This document shows positions 25,434-35,525 of a DNA stretch of 52,831 bases, piece by piece. A program made the position numbers and the translations under genes. Within the stretch, counting starts at the first letter, position 1, and each line of letters begins with the position of its first letter. The stretch is from Mycobacterium sp. 1423905.2 (GTDB lineage Bacteria > Actinomycetota > Actinomycetes > Mycobacteriales > Mycobacteriaceae): contig NZ_LZLE01000263.1 in NCBI RefSeq assembly GCF_001673155.1, positions 1 through 52,831 of the forward strand, given 5' to 3'. The notes under the pieces were generated by a model that made no database searches, was not told the origin of the DNA, and was given only the letters and a program-made list of their open reading frames with translations.

Positions 25434-26684
25434 ATGAACGCACCCGCAATGCATGATGCCACTAAAGTATTGGCCGACCCATCGGCGTACGCCGACGACG
25501 AGCGGTTGCACACAGGGCTTCGGCAGCTGCGGGCGCACCATCCGGTTGCGTGGGTGGACCATCCGCCGTATCGGCCCTTCTGGGCGATCACCAAGCATGC
25601 AGACATTCTGGCGATCGAGCGTGAGAACGACCTGTTCATCAGCGCGCCCCGCCCGGTGCTCACACCCGCCGATGCCGACGATTTGCGCAAGGCACAGCAA
25701 GACGCCGGGACCGGCATGCGCACCCTGGTCCAGATGGACGACCTATACCACCGCAAGGTGCGCGCGATCGGCGCGAACTGGTTCCGTCCCACGGCCATGC
25801 GCAACCTAAAGGAGCAGGTGGACCGGCTGGCCAAGCGCTATGTCGACAAGATGCGCGAGATCGGACCTGAGTGCGACTTCGTCACCGACATCGCAGCCGA
25901 CTTTCCGCTGTACGTCATCTTGTCCTTGCTGGGCCTTCCCGAATCGGACTTCCCTCGGATGCAGACACTGACCCAGGAGATGTTCGGCCGCGATGACGCC
26001 GAATACCAGCGAAGTCAAGAACCCCAGGCCGTGCTCGCGGTAATGCAGGACTTCCTCAACTACTTCGCCACACTGACCGGGTCGCGCCGCCGAAAGCCCA
26101 CCGGCGACATCGCCTCTGCCATCGCGAACGGGCGCATCGACGGTGAGCCGCTCTCGGACGTGGACACCGCGTCCTACTACGTGATCATCGCAAGCGCCGG
26201 CCATGACACCACCAAGGACGCCATCTCCGGCGGACTGCGCGCGCTCATCGAAAACCCCGGTGAGCTAGCGCGATTGAAGCAAGACCTCACGCTGATGCCC
26301 ACGGCGGTCGAAGAGATGATCCGGTGGACCACCCCGGTTAAGGAATTTATGCGCACCGCAACCGCTGACACCACGGTTCGAGGGGTCGACATCGCTAAAG
26401 GAGAGTCGGTTTATCTGGCATACGTGTCCGGAAACCGCGACGAGGAGGTTTTCGACGATCCGTTTGACTTCGACATCCGCCGTAATCCCAACAAGCACCT
26501 AGCCTTCGGGCACGGCGTGCACTTCTGCCTAGGTGCGGGATTAGCACGGATGGAGATCAGCAGTCTCTACCGCGAACTGCTGCCCAGGCTGGAATCGATT
26601 GAGCTCGCGGGCAAGCCCGAGTTGTCCGCGACGACACTCGTTGGTGGTCTTAAACACCTGCCGGTCCGCTACTCGCTGAGATGA
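25434..26684 (+). CDS. Cytochrome P450
   Basis: A 416-residue soluble bacterial P450. The I-helix oxygen-binding motif is SAGHDTTKD, the K-helix ExxR is EEMIR, and the heme ligand is C365 in FGHGVHFCLGAG. Overall similarity seems closest to the group acting on terpenoids and sterol side chains (CYP108/CYP111/CYP125 neighbourhood), judged by memory. Electron supply needs a ferredoxin and reductase, and none is encoded nearby. Start ATG 25434 has GAGGAA upstream. It follows the dioxygenase by 87 bp. It may hydroxylate the aromatic or terpenoid substrate before ring cleavage (inference). Confidence 0.92.
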   Translation: MNAPAMHDATKVLADPSAYADDERLHTGLRQLRAHHPVAWVDHPPYRPFWAITKHADILAIERENDLFISAPRPVLTPADADDLRKAQQDAGTGMRTLVQMDDLYHRKVRAIGANWFRPTAMRNLKEQVDRLAKRYVDKMREIGPECDFVTDIAADFPLYVILSLLGLPESDFPRMQTLTQEMFGRDDAEYQRSQEPQAVLAVMQDFLNYFATLTGSRRRKPTGDIASAIANGRIDGEPLSDVDTASYYVIIASAGHDTTKDAISGGLRALIENPGELARLKQDLTLMPTAVEEMIRWTTPVKEFMRTATADTTVRGVDIAKGESVYLAYVSGNRDEEVFDDPFDFDIRRNPNKHLAFGHGVHFCLGAGLARMEISSLYRELLPRLESIELAGKPELSATTLVGGLKHLPVRYSLR

Positions 26685-26760
26685 TTCTGACCCGCAGATG
26701 TGCGTGAAGCCGCTGGGAGCGTCAATCCTTTGCCGAAAAGTTTTTGGTGACGCGACTTTA

Positions 26761-26777
26761 TACCGACTGGATCGGTA
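26761..26777. promoter_or_regulatory. TetR-type operator-like palindrome
   Basis: TACCGA, five central bases, then TCGGTA: perfect 6-bp arms. It overlaps a plausible -10 element (TTTATAC) and lies 9 bp before the small gene's ATG. Arms of this form are common for TetR-family operators. No TetR gene is in the island. Confidence 0.45.
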
Positions 26778-26786
26778 AACGAGGAA

Positions 26787-26968
26787 TGACCATAAAGCTA
26801 TCCGCAAGAATAGAAGTCGGCACAAGCCGTAACCAGTATGTGGTGCCGGATTACTCGCAGTCCACCGGATCGGATCCGGTTGTCCCGAACACCGTACTGC
26901 GACAACTTGTCCTCCATGGCCTCGTGACTGTCTTGCTAGTGGCAGCCGCCGTCGCGATGGTCTGGTAA
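26787..26968 (+). CDS. Possible small membrane protein
   Basis: A 60-residue reading starting at ATG 26787. The N-terminal half is polar (KLSARIEVGTSRNQYVVPDYSQS). The C-terminal half forms one membrane segment (VLHGLVTVLLVAAAVAMVW) that ends at the stop codon, like a tail-anchored protein. A weak GAGG precedes the start. I recognise no family. Support comes from the hydrophobic segment and the operator-like palindrome immediately upstream. It could still be a chance reading in GC-rich DNA. Confidence 0.35.
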
Positions 26969-27028
26969 CCCTCACCCATCGCTAGCGACGAAATCGAACC
27001 TGATGGAGAACTTTGCGTGCCTGAATTC

Positions 27029-27134
27029 GGCTACACGGCAGTCATTTCGGGGGAAGCGATACTGGCCCGACGACTGCCTACGTCCTGACAGCGGGCGCGT
27101 CCGCATTTCTTGTCAACCAGAATGAGGAGGGTGG
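27029..27134 (+). pseudogene. Possible relic of an FAD-dependent oxidoreductase N-terminus
   Basis: Two frames together read PEFGYTAVISGG and then SDTGPTTAYVLTAGASAFLVNQNEEGG, which resembles a dinucleotide-binding Rossmann start (VIVGxGxxGxxxAYxLxxxGAxxxLV). The parts are joined only by a frameshift near 27050, and the second ends in the stop codon overlapping the hydrolase ATG. This is a weak, motif-based call. Confidence 0.3.
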
Positions 27135-28055
27135 ATGAACACTTCGGAGACAACGTCATTGGACCAACGGGCGTCTTCCCCCGCTAAAGCGATGCGGGGT
27201 TTATTGCTGGGCGCGGGCCATGAGGTCGGCGGTGTTTCGACACCTGAAGTTGAGCGAACGAACACAAGCGATGTCATGCGTTCGGACGCTCAGAATGCGC
27301 CCATCGTAACGACTGTGAAGTCACGCCATACCCGGACAAGGCCGAACGTTCGACCGTTGACGTATGTGCTGATTCCAGGCGGCTGGCATGGGGCCTGGTG
27401 CTGGCGGCCGGTTGCCAATCGGCTTCGCGCGGCGAGCCATCGGGCTATCACCTTGACCCTGCCCGGTCTGGGCGACGGTGATGATCCGTCTGGTTACAAG
27501 CTCAAGGACGCGGTCGCTTACATCGTCGACGAGGTGCGCCGGCGTGAACTCGACAACGTGATCCTCGTCGCGCACAGCTGGGGCGGCTATCCCGCCACTG
27601 GCGCCGGTCACCTCCTCGGCGACCGGGTCACCAAGATCATTTACTACAACGCATTCGTGCCGGTTCGCGGCAGGTCCCTCGTTGATGAGACCCCACCAGA
27701 CACACGCGAGTTGATGCTGCGGTTGATCGACGGATCGCCTTTCGGCGCCATCGCCCCGAGCCTGGAATACGTCGAGCAGCTGTTGATGCAAGGTGTTGTC
27801 CCGGAGTTGCAGCGGTTGGTGGCCGATCTAATGACCTCACAGCCCGGCGGTTATTTCCTTGGCGCTCTTGACATTGATGCCGCGAGTCTCGCTATTCCTA
27901 CCGCCTACGTCACCAGCGACAGCGATCAGGCGATGCCGCATACGGGGCCCGAATTTGCCGCCCGGCTCGGTGTCGAACCCATCGTCATTCCCGGGACGCA
28001 CAGCGGAATGCTCACCCACCCCGACGAAGTGGCCAAAGCAATCCTCGCGGCTTGA
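27135..28055 (+). CDS. Alpha/beta hydrolase
   Basis: A 306-residue protein. Residues from about 75 onward form an alpha/beta hydrolase of the salicylate-esterase/MenH-like type: YVLIPGGWHGAWCW (oxyanion-hole region), nucleophile Ser in VAHSWGGY near residue 145, and the catalytic His in PGTHSGMLTHP near 291. The acid is probably in TSDSDQAMP. The first 75 residues are unlike the family and low in recognisable structure. A strong GAGGAGGG ribosome-binding site supports ATG 27135, but internal starts at 27276 or GTG 27315 would give a normal-sized enzyme. Next to a ring-cleaving dioxygenase, it may hydrolyse a ring-fission product or an ester (inference). Confidence 0.8.
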   Translation: MNTSETTSLDQRASSPAKAMRGLLLGAGHEVGGVSTPEVERTNTSDVMRSDAQNAPIVTTVKSRHTRTRPNVRPLTYVLIPGGWHGAWCWRPVANRLRAASHRAITLTLPGLGDGDDPSGYKLKDAVAYIVDEVRRRELDNVILVAHSWGGYPATGAGHLLGDRVTKIIYYNAFVPVRGRSLVDETPPDTRELMLRLIDGSPFGAIAPSLEYVEQLLMQGVVPELQRLVADLMTSQPGGYFLGALDIDAASLAIPTAYVTSDSDQAMPHTGPEFAARLGVEPIVIPGTHSGMLTHPDEVAKAILAA

Positions 28056-28204
28056 TTGGAGCAGCCACGGCATCTTTCGCGCGTGGTGACCGGCTTGTGC
28101 TGGAATCTGTCCCGGTCCCGCCTCGCGCCAGCCGGTGCCCATTGAACGGCCGCATACGTTCAGTCGCGATTTCGTGAGCGACGGTGTAGTCGCGCAGGAG
28201 GACA

Positions 28205-28229
28205 GAAGTCGTTGGCGTAGAACGACTTC
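28205..28229. terminator. Bidirectional stem-loop between hydrolase and purT-like gene
   Basis: GAAGTCGTT, a 7-nt loop, then AACGACTTC: a perfect 9-bp stem between two convergent genes. It would serve as terminator for both strands. Confidence 0.6.
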
Positions 28230-28248
28230 AACGCAAGCTCGTGCGTAG

Positions 28249-29679
28249 CTATCCGTCCGAGTCTCGCATATTCAGCCGAACCGCGACGTCGCGGGCGCGG
28301 TCGCGGGCGGCCTCCACCTCGGGTGCGGTGGCCAGTGCCACGCCCAGCCCGCGGGCGGTTCCGGCGGCAGGACTGCGCGCGCCGAACACTCGCACGTCGC
28401 TTTCCGGGACGGCCAGGGCGGCGGTCAGCGCGTCGGCGGTCGGCACCGCCCCGTGGGTTCCGATCCCGACCGTGCGGGCGGCGCCCGGCGACACCATCAT
28501 GGTGTCCACCGCCAACCCCATGACGGCTCGGGCCTGCAGCTCGAACACCGAAAGTCGTTGACTGCGCAGCGTCGCCCACGCCGTCTCCTGCGGCCACGCC
28601 GTGACGTCGGCGAAATACACCTCGTCGCCGTTGATCATCAACTCGACGCTGAAAACGCCACGACCGCCCAACGCCTTGACGATGCGCGCGGCGATCGACT
28701 TGGCCGCATCCAGGGCGGCGGTGCTGATCGGCTGCGGCTGCCAGGCTTCCAGTTCGCCGCCGTCCGCGCCGGCATGTCCGATGGGCGAACAGAAGTCGAT
28801 GACGGGACCGGACGGCCCGTCGGTGCACACCACGATCAACGTGACCAGCACCTCGACCTCGACCACTGTTTCGGCCCACACCCGCGGTTGCGCCTGCCCG
28901 CCGTAGCCGGCGACCGCGTCCTGCCAAGCGCGCTCCACCGCCTCGGGGCCGGTCACCACCGAGTGCCCCGGCCCGGCCCCGTTGGCCGGCTTGACCAGCA
29001 ACGGGAAGCCGGCGTGGGCGGCGACGGCCTGCAGCTCGCCGAGTGACCCCACGAACCAGAACGGGGCGGTGGGCAGACCGAGTTGGTCGGCGGCCAGTTT
29101 GCGCAGGCCTTCACGGTTGGCGGTCAAGCGCACACACTGGGCGCTGGGGACCAGCTCGGTGATTCCGCTCGGCGAATCGGCCTGTTGGGCCTCCTGGGCG
29201 GTGAGCGCATCCAACGCTGCTACCGAGACGGCATCGGTCAGCGTCACCACGAAATCGGGCTGCAGCCGCCCGAATACGCCGGCCAGCTCGTCGGCGTCGG
29301 TGAGGGGAACGACCAGCACCTGGTCGGCCACGCGGTGCGCGGGGGCGTCGGCGGACTCGTCGACGGCGATCACCTCGGCACCGAGGCGCTGCAACGCGAC
29401 GGTGAGCTCGCGGGCGAGCTCGCCGGCACCGAGCAGCAGCACCCGCGGCCTCAGGTCGGCTTCGGGCTGGACCGGCTCGTCAGCCGGCTCCTGCACCGGC
29501 TCGTCCGACGGCGCATGTGCGACCGCGGGCGCAACGTTGAGGACCGTCGTCTGGTCGTCCTGGGCAGGGGCGGACTGCTCCGTCGTGCCAGTGGGCTCGT
29601 CTTGTCCTTCGGTCAAGCCCTCAGTCACCAGCTCAGCCTCTCGCTCGTCTGCATGCCGATCAAGGATAGGGCCGCGCAC
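28249..29679 (-). CDS. purT: PurT-like ATP-grasp protein, probably functionally diverged
   Basis: Homologous to formate-dependent GAR transformylase (PurT) along its length: VLLLGAGELARELTVALQRLGAEVIAVD, TANREGLRKLAADQLGLPT, SPIGH...WQPQ and LGVALATAPEV. An N-terminal extension of about 75 residues is acidic/Pro-rich, so the true start may be GTG 29628. Compared with E. coli PurT as I recall it, several functional segments differ: EIEAIA is TDAVSV, the ATP loop SSSGKGQ is NGAGPGH, RPHDTG is WPQETA, and GKPE near the C-terminus is GARS. The Mg-ligand Glu in FxVEL is kept. It may have lost GAR formylation. It is divergent from the PPE gene, as in H37Rv. Confidence 0.8.
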   Translation of the reverse strand: MRGPILDRHADEREAELVTEGLTEGQDEPTGTTEQSAPAQDDQTTVLNVAPAVAHAPSDEPVQEPADEPVQPEADLRPRVLLLGAGELARELTVALQRLGAEVIAVDESADAPAHRVADQVLVVPLTDADELAGVFGRLQPDFVVTLTDAVSVAALDALTAQEAQQADSPSGITELVPSAQCVRLTANREGLRKLAADQLGLPTAPFWFVGSLGELQAVAAHAGFPLLVKPANGAGPGHSVVTGPEAVERAWQDAVAGYGGQAQPRVWAETVVEVEVLVTLIVVCTDGPSGPVIDFCSPIGHAGADGGELEAWQPQPISTAALDAAKSIAARIVKALGGRGVFSVELMINGDEVYFADVTAWPQETAWATLRSQRLSVFELQARAVMGLAVDTMMVSPGAARTVGIGTHGAVPTADALTAALAVPESDVRVFGARSPAAGTARGLGVALATAPEVEAARDRARDVAVRLNMRDSDG

Positions 29680-29797
29680 TGGAAAGCAGCGAAGCCTCTT
29701 TATGAGATAGCCGCGTCTGCGCTCTTTTCTTGAGTTTTTGTGTCAGTCTGCTGGCAGCTTGCTGTGTAGTTCTCGGTGAGGAGGCGCGAGCCAACCC

Positions 29798-31117
29798 ATG
29801 TTGATGGATTTCGCGTCACTACCGCCGGAAATCAATTCCGCACGGCTGTATTCGGGTCCCGGCTCGGCTCCGCTGATTCAAGCTGCGGCGGCGTGGTACC
29901 GGTTGGCCAGAGAACTGCACGCGACCGCGGCTTCGTACGCCGAAGTGATCGCCAGGCTCACCGCCGACGAATGGACTGGATCGTCGGCGCTGTCGATGGC
30001 AGCCGCGGCAGCCCCTTATGTGACGTGGATGTCGGCGACCGCCGCGCAGGCCGAACAGGCCGCCGCTCAAGCCGTGGCCGCGGCCAACGCCTATGAGTCG
30101 GCCTACGCGGCGACCGTCCCGCCGGCCGAGATCGCCGTCAACCGCAGCACGATGATGGCGCTGGTCCAGACCAACATCTTCGGACAGAACACGCCGGCGA
30201 TCGCCACCAGCGAGGCCGACTACGTCGATATGTGGGCTCAGGACATCGTGGTGATGGACAGTTATGCCGGCACCTCGGCGGCCGCGGCGGAGCTCACGCC
30301 GTTCACTCCCCCGCCCGGCACCACCACCGGGACGGACCCCGGAGTCGAGGCGGCGGCCGCGGCGGCCGCCGCACCCGCCGCCGCGGGAGTGCTCCCGGCC
30401 GAGCCGATCGGGATCCCCACGCCCATCGGGGATCTGGATGTTCTGGTGGCCTCCGCCGTCGTCGTTGCGACGGTCAGCACGGCCGTGCAGGGCGCGCAGC
30501 TCATCGAGGTCTACCGCCACGACGCGGTCGCCGAGAGCGACGCCGGTCGGTGCGCCGACATCGACGACAGCGGAGCGGCTGGCGGCGGCAACATCTCCAT
30601 TCCCGGTGGTTCCCGAGCCGATGACGCCAACCCCGGAACCGGTCGATTCATCACCCCGCCGCAACGGCCACCGATCACGGCGCTGTCCGGCTACTCGAAC
30701 AGCATCGGCGGGCTGTCCGTGCCGCAGAACTGGTTCGTGCCGCCGGCGGTGCGGCAGGTGGCCGCGATGTTCCCCGGTACCACACCGATGTTCATGACCG
30801 GCGGTTCCGACGGCGGCTACACCGGGATGGCGGCAGCTGGGTTGGCCGGCACCAGCCTGGCCGGTCTGGCCGCCCGAGGCGGCGGCTCCTCGCCCACCCC
30901 CGCTGCGGCCGCCCCGACGACCGCCGGCTCGGCGGGAGGCGCAGCGGCGGCCACCCGACCCGCTAACGCTCCGGCGGTCCCGGCCGCGGCCACTGCGGCG
31001 CACTTCCCCGGTCTGCCGCAGGGCCTGCCGCCCGGCGTGGTGGCGAACCTGGCCGCGACGCTCGCCGCGATTCCCGGGGCGACGATCATCGTGGTGCCGC
31101 CGAACCCGAACCAATAG
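29798..31117 (+). CDS. PPE family protein
   Basis: A 439-residue PPE protein. The N-terminal ~175 residues form the conserved domain: [20 protein letters not shown] with Pro-Pro-Glu, the helical hairpin and the WxG-type turn EWTGSS. PPE proteins pair with PE partners and are exported by ESX type VII systems. The middle is Ala/Pro-rich, and [20 protein letters not shown] at about residue 310 resembles the SVP-like subgroup. The C-terminus is Ala/Gly-rich. No PE gene lies immediately upstream. The start may be 29798 or ATG 29804. By divergence from purT it corresponds to PPE9 (Rv0388c). Its stop codon directly abuts the stop of the convergent thioesterase gene (TAGCTA). Confidence 0.9.
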   Translation: MLMDFASLPPEINSARLYSGPGSAPLIQAAAAWYRLARELHATAASYAEVIARLTADEWTGSSALSMAAAAAPYVTWMSATAAQAEQAAAQAVAAANAYESAYAATVPPAEIAVNRSTMMALVQTNIFGQNTPAIATSEADYVDMWAQDIVVMDSYAGTSAAAAELTPFTPPPGTTTGTDPGVEAAAAAAAAPAAAGVLPAEPIGIPTPIGDLDVLVASAVVVATVSTAVQGAQLIEVYRHDAVAESDAGRCADIDDSGAAGGGNISIPGGSRADDANPGTGRFITPPQRPPITALSGYSNSIGGLSVPQNWFVPPAVRQVAAMFPGTTPMFMTGGSDGGYTGMAAAGLAGTSLAGLAARGGGSSPTPAAAAPTTAGSAGGAAAATRPANAPAVPAAATAAHFPGLPQGLPPGVVANLAATLAAIPGATIIVVPPNPNQ

Positions 31118-33117
<2,000 letters not shown>

Positions 33118-33147
33118 CTACCCTACCGAGCAGGTTGCGAGGAACTG

Positions 33148-33819
33148 ATGAAAAGCGCCGGGAAAGCGGTGGAGAGCTCCTCCAGCGTGGCGGTTTTGCT
33201 GTTCGCCGGCGCCGACGTTCCTCGCCCGCTGGCCGGCCTGCCCCTGCACCGGGTGGCCGCCACCGCCGACGTCGACGCGGCCGTGGGCACCTGTCAACGG
33301 CTGGTGGTGGTCGGTGGCGACGACGCCGACCTGGCGACCGTGCTGACGCGGTTGCTGCGCGCCGACCGGCTCGACGTCGAAGTGGCATATGTACCGCGCC
33401 GGCGCACCGCCGCCACCGGCGTGTACCGGTTGCCCACCGGACGGCGCGCGGCGCGGCGCGTCCGAGGCCGGCCCGCCAGCCGGGTGCCGCTGATCCGCGA
33501 CGACACCGGAGCGGTGATCGTCGGGCGGGCACAGTGGCGGCCGGCCGGCGGCGACCAGGTGATCCGCGGTGAGGCGGTCGTGGACGACACGACGTTGTTC
33601 GATGGCGAGGTGACCGGGGTGCGCATCGAACCGACGGCGGCCGTACCGGGCCTGCGCGCGTCCGTCGACGGCCGAATGTGGCGCCGCTGGGTGCCCGGTC
33701 GCGCCGCGCAACTCGGCACCACCGGCGCCACCGTCGTACGAGAAGGGGTCGCGGGCGGGCGCGCGGTGCGACGATCGACGTTCTACCGCCACATCGAGGG
33801 CTGGCTGCTGGTCCGGTAG
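33148..33819 (+). CDS. Conserved actinobacterial protein (Rv0358-like)
   Basis: A 223-residue protein without a definite family. The central LVVVGGDDADLATVLTRLL and the later VDDTTLFDGEVTGVRIEP...PGLRAS segments loosely recall the two lobes of diacylglycerol-kinase-like domains. The catalytic GGDGT signature of that family is GGDDA here, so kinase activity is doubtful. The protein is rich in Arg and has no signal peptide or membrane segment. It is 9 bp upstream of the M50 peptidase gene and probably in the same transcript, as in H37Rv. ATG 33148 is the first plausible start. Confidence 0.7.
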   Translation: MKSAGKAVESSSSVAVLLFAGADVPRPLAGLPLHRVAATADVDAAVGTCQRLVVVGGDDADLATVLTRLLRADRLDVEVAYVPRRRTAATGVYRLPTGRRAARRVRGRPASRVPLIRDDTGAVIVGRAQWRPAGGDQVIRGEAVVDDTTLFDGEVTGVRIEPTAAVPGLRASVDGRMWRRWVPGRAAQLGTTGATVVREGVAGGRAVRRSTFYRHIEGWLLVR

Positions 33820-33828
33820 TTTCGACCG

Positions 33829-34581
33829 GTGCGACCCAGCCCGATCTTCGTGGGCCTGGTAGGGCTGACTGCCCTGGGCGGAATTGTGGCGTGGCAGGTC
33901 GGTTCCAGCGTGCGCCCACTGTCTTATGCCGCGGTCTTCGTTTTCGTCATCGCCGGCTGGTTGGTGTCGCTGTGCCTGCACGAGTTCGGCCATGCCGTTA
34001 CCGCGTGGCGCTTCGGTGACCACGACGCCGCGCTGCGCGGTTATCTGACCCTGGACCCGCGTCGCTACACCCACCCCATGCTGTCGCTGGGCATGCCGAT
34101 GCTGTTCATCGCCCTGGGCGGAATCGGCTTGCCCGGCGGCGCGGTGTACCTGCGGACCTGGTTCATGAGCGCCCGGCGCCGGACCCTGGTCAGCCTCGCC
34201 GGGCCCGCGGCCAACCTGGCGTTGGCGGTGGTGCTGCTGACCGCCGCCCGACTGGGCTATGACCGCGCCCACGGGGTGCTCTGGTCGGCCGTGGTGTTTC
34301 TCGGCTTCCTGCAGTTGACCGCGGTAGTGCTGAACCTGCTGCCGATACCCGGTCTGGATGGCTACGACGCCCTGGAACCGCATCTCAGTCCGGCAACCCA
34401 ACGCGCGGTGGCGCCGGCCAAGCAGTTCGCCCCGCTGTTCTTGGTGTTCCTTTTTCTGGCGCCGGCGCTCAACGGGTGGCTCTTCGCCGTCGTGTACGGG
34501 TTGTTCGACTTGTCCGGCATCCCGCGCTGGCTGGCCGGTGCGGGCAGCACGCTCACCCGCTTCTGGAACGTCTGGTTCTAG
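33829..34581 (+). CDS. M50-family membrane metallopeptidase (Rv0359-like)
   Basis: A 250-residue polytopic membrane protein related to site-2 proteases. The zinc motif HEFGH is at residues 51-55, inside a hydrophobic helix. The third ligand is the Asp in NLLPIPGLDGYDALEP near residue 178. SLAGPAANLALAVVL in the central helix is also typical. Six hydrophobic segments can be seen, and no PDZ domain is present. It probably cleaves transmembrane substrates within the membrane; the target is unknown. Start GTG 33829 follows the previous stop by 9 bp. Confidence 0.88.
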   Translation: MRPSPIFVGLVGLTALGGIVAWQVGSSVRPLSYAAVFVFVIAGWLVSLCLHEFGHAVTAWRFGDHDAALRGYLTLDPRRYTHPMLSLGMPMLFIALGGIGLPGGAVYLRTWFMSARRRTLVSLAGPAANLALAVVLLTAARLGYDRAHGVLWSAVVFLGFLQLTAVVLNLLPIPGLDGYDALEPHLSPATQRAVAPAKQFAPLFLVFLFLAPALNGWLFAVVYGLFDLSGIPRWLAGAGSTLTRFWNVWF

Positions 34582-34625
34582 CCACCCATTGCAATACATG
34601 CGCGGATCCGCATATATTACTCGGC
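34582..34625 (+). promoter_or_regulatory. Upstream region of the cation exporter with GGATCC palindrome
   Basis: The 44-bp gap holds ATGCGCGGATCCGCAT, with the perfect 10-bp palindrome GCGGATCCGC and 5-bp outer arms ATGCG/CGCAT, followed by an AT-rich TATATTA that could be a -10. The layout is that of a metal-responsive operator, but no known sensor site was recognised. Confidence 0.4.
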
Positions 34626-35525
34626 ATGGGTGCCGGACACAGCCACACACCCGCGGAGGCGGACGCCTCGCGGATGATCCCGAAGATGGTGACCGCCGCG
34701 GGGATTCTGGCGACCTTCTTCGTGGTCGAATTGACCACCTCGCTGCTGATCAACTCCATCGCGCTGCTCGCCGACGCCGGACACATGCTCACCGACGTCG
34801 TCGCGGTATTCATGGGCCTGGGCGCGGTGGTGTTGGCCCAACGCGGCAGCACCTCCCCGGCTCGCACCTACGGCTGGCACCGCGCCGAGGTGTTCACCGC
34901 GGTGGCTAACGCGGTTCTGCTGATCGGAGTCGCGGCGTTCATCCTCTACGAGGCGATCGACCGGCTCCGGGAAGCGCCCGTCATACCCGGCGTACCGATG
35001 GTGGTAGTCGCGCTGGCCGGCGTGGCCGCCAACTTCGCCGTGGCGCTGCTGCTGCGCTCGCACTCCGGTGACAGCCTGGCGGTCAAGGGCGCCTACATGG
35101 AGGTGGTGGCCGACACGGTCGGCAGCATCGGGGTGTTGATCGCCGGGATCGTCACCATCACCACGCACTGGCCGTACGCCGACGTCGTCGTCGCAGTCCT
35201 GGTCGCCCTTTGGGTGCTGCCGCGGGCGATCGCGCTGGCGCGAGCGGCGTTGCGGATCCTGTCCGAGGCGTCACCGGCGCATATCGACGTCGACGAGTTG
35301 CGGGGGGCGCTGGCCGGGGTCGAGGGAGTGACCGAGGTGCACGATCTGCACGTGTGGACCTTGTCGCCGGGCAAGGACATGGTCACCGCCCACCTGAGCA
35401 CCAACGCCGATTCCGCCCGGGTGCTCAACGAAGCGCGCGCGGTGCTGCATGCTCGCGGGCTGGACCACGCCACCGTGCAGGTCGAGTGCCCGGAGGACGC
35501 CGGCAACTGCGACGGGGCGTTCTAG
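34626..35525 (+). CDS. Cation diffusion facilitator (CzcD-type zinc/cobalt exporter)
   Basis: A 299-residue CDF transporter with six transmembrane helices and a C-terminal cytoplasmic ferredoxin-like domain (VEGVTEVHDLHVWTLSPG). It exports divalent metal in exchange for protons. The first metal-site half is LLADAGHMLTDVV (His and Asp of HxxxD). The second half reads YMEVVADTVGS, with Glu where E. coli-type zinc transporters have His, a change I associate with an actinobacterial subtype. A His-containing N-terminus (GAGHSHT) is present. The gene has no counterpart between Rv0359 and Rv0360c in H37Rv as I recall it. Its stop shares CTAG with the next, convergent gene. Confidence 0.87.
   Translation: MGAGHSHTPAEADASRMIPKMVTAAGILATFFVVELTTSLLINSIALLADAGHMLTDVVAVFMGLGAVVLAQRGSTSPARTYGWHRAEVFTAVANAVLLIGVAAFILYEAIDRLREAPVIPGVPMVVVALAGVAANFAVALLLRSHSGDSLAVKGAYMEVVADTVGSIGVLIAGIVTITTHWPYADVVVAVLVALWVLPRAIALARAALRILSEASPAHIDVDELRGALAGVEGVTEVHDLHVWTLSPGKDMVTAHLSTNADSARVLNEARAVLHARGLDHATVQVECPEDAGNCDGAF

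Larger units (their letters stand above)
26685..27134. other. Intergenic stretch with operator-like palindrome and small gene
   Basis: About 450 bp between the P450 and hydrolase genes. It contains a 17-bp palindrome at 26761-26777, a possible 60-residue membrane protein gene at 26787-26968, and at 27029-27134 a frameshifted reading that resembles an FAD Rossmann motif. No larger gene is supported. Confidence 0.5.

Noticed and set aside
20124..28248. Looked for an integrase, transposase or tRNA attachment site at the island borders
   Set aside because: None was seen; the three short repeats are the only mobile-like feature and do not bracket the whole island.
33118..34650. Long minus-strand open reading opposite the Rv0358- and Rv0359-like genes
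   Set aside because: It lacks any domain, covers two genes with strong plus-strand motifs (HEFGH, LDG), and reflects GC-rich antisense openness.
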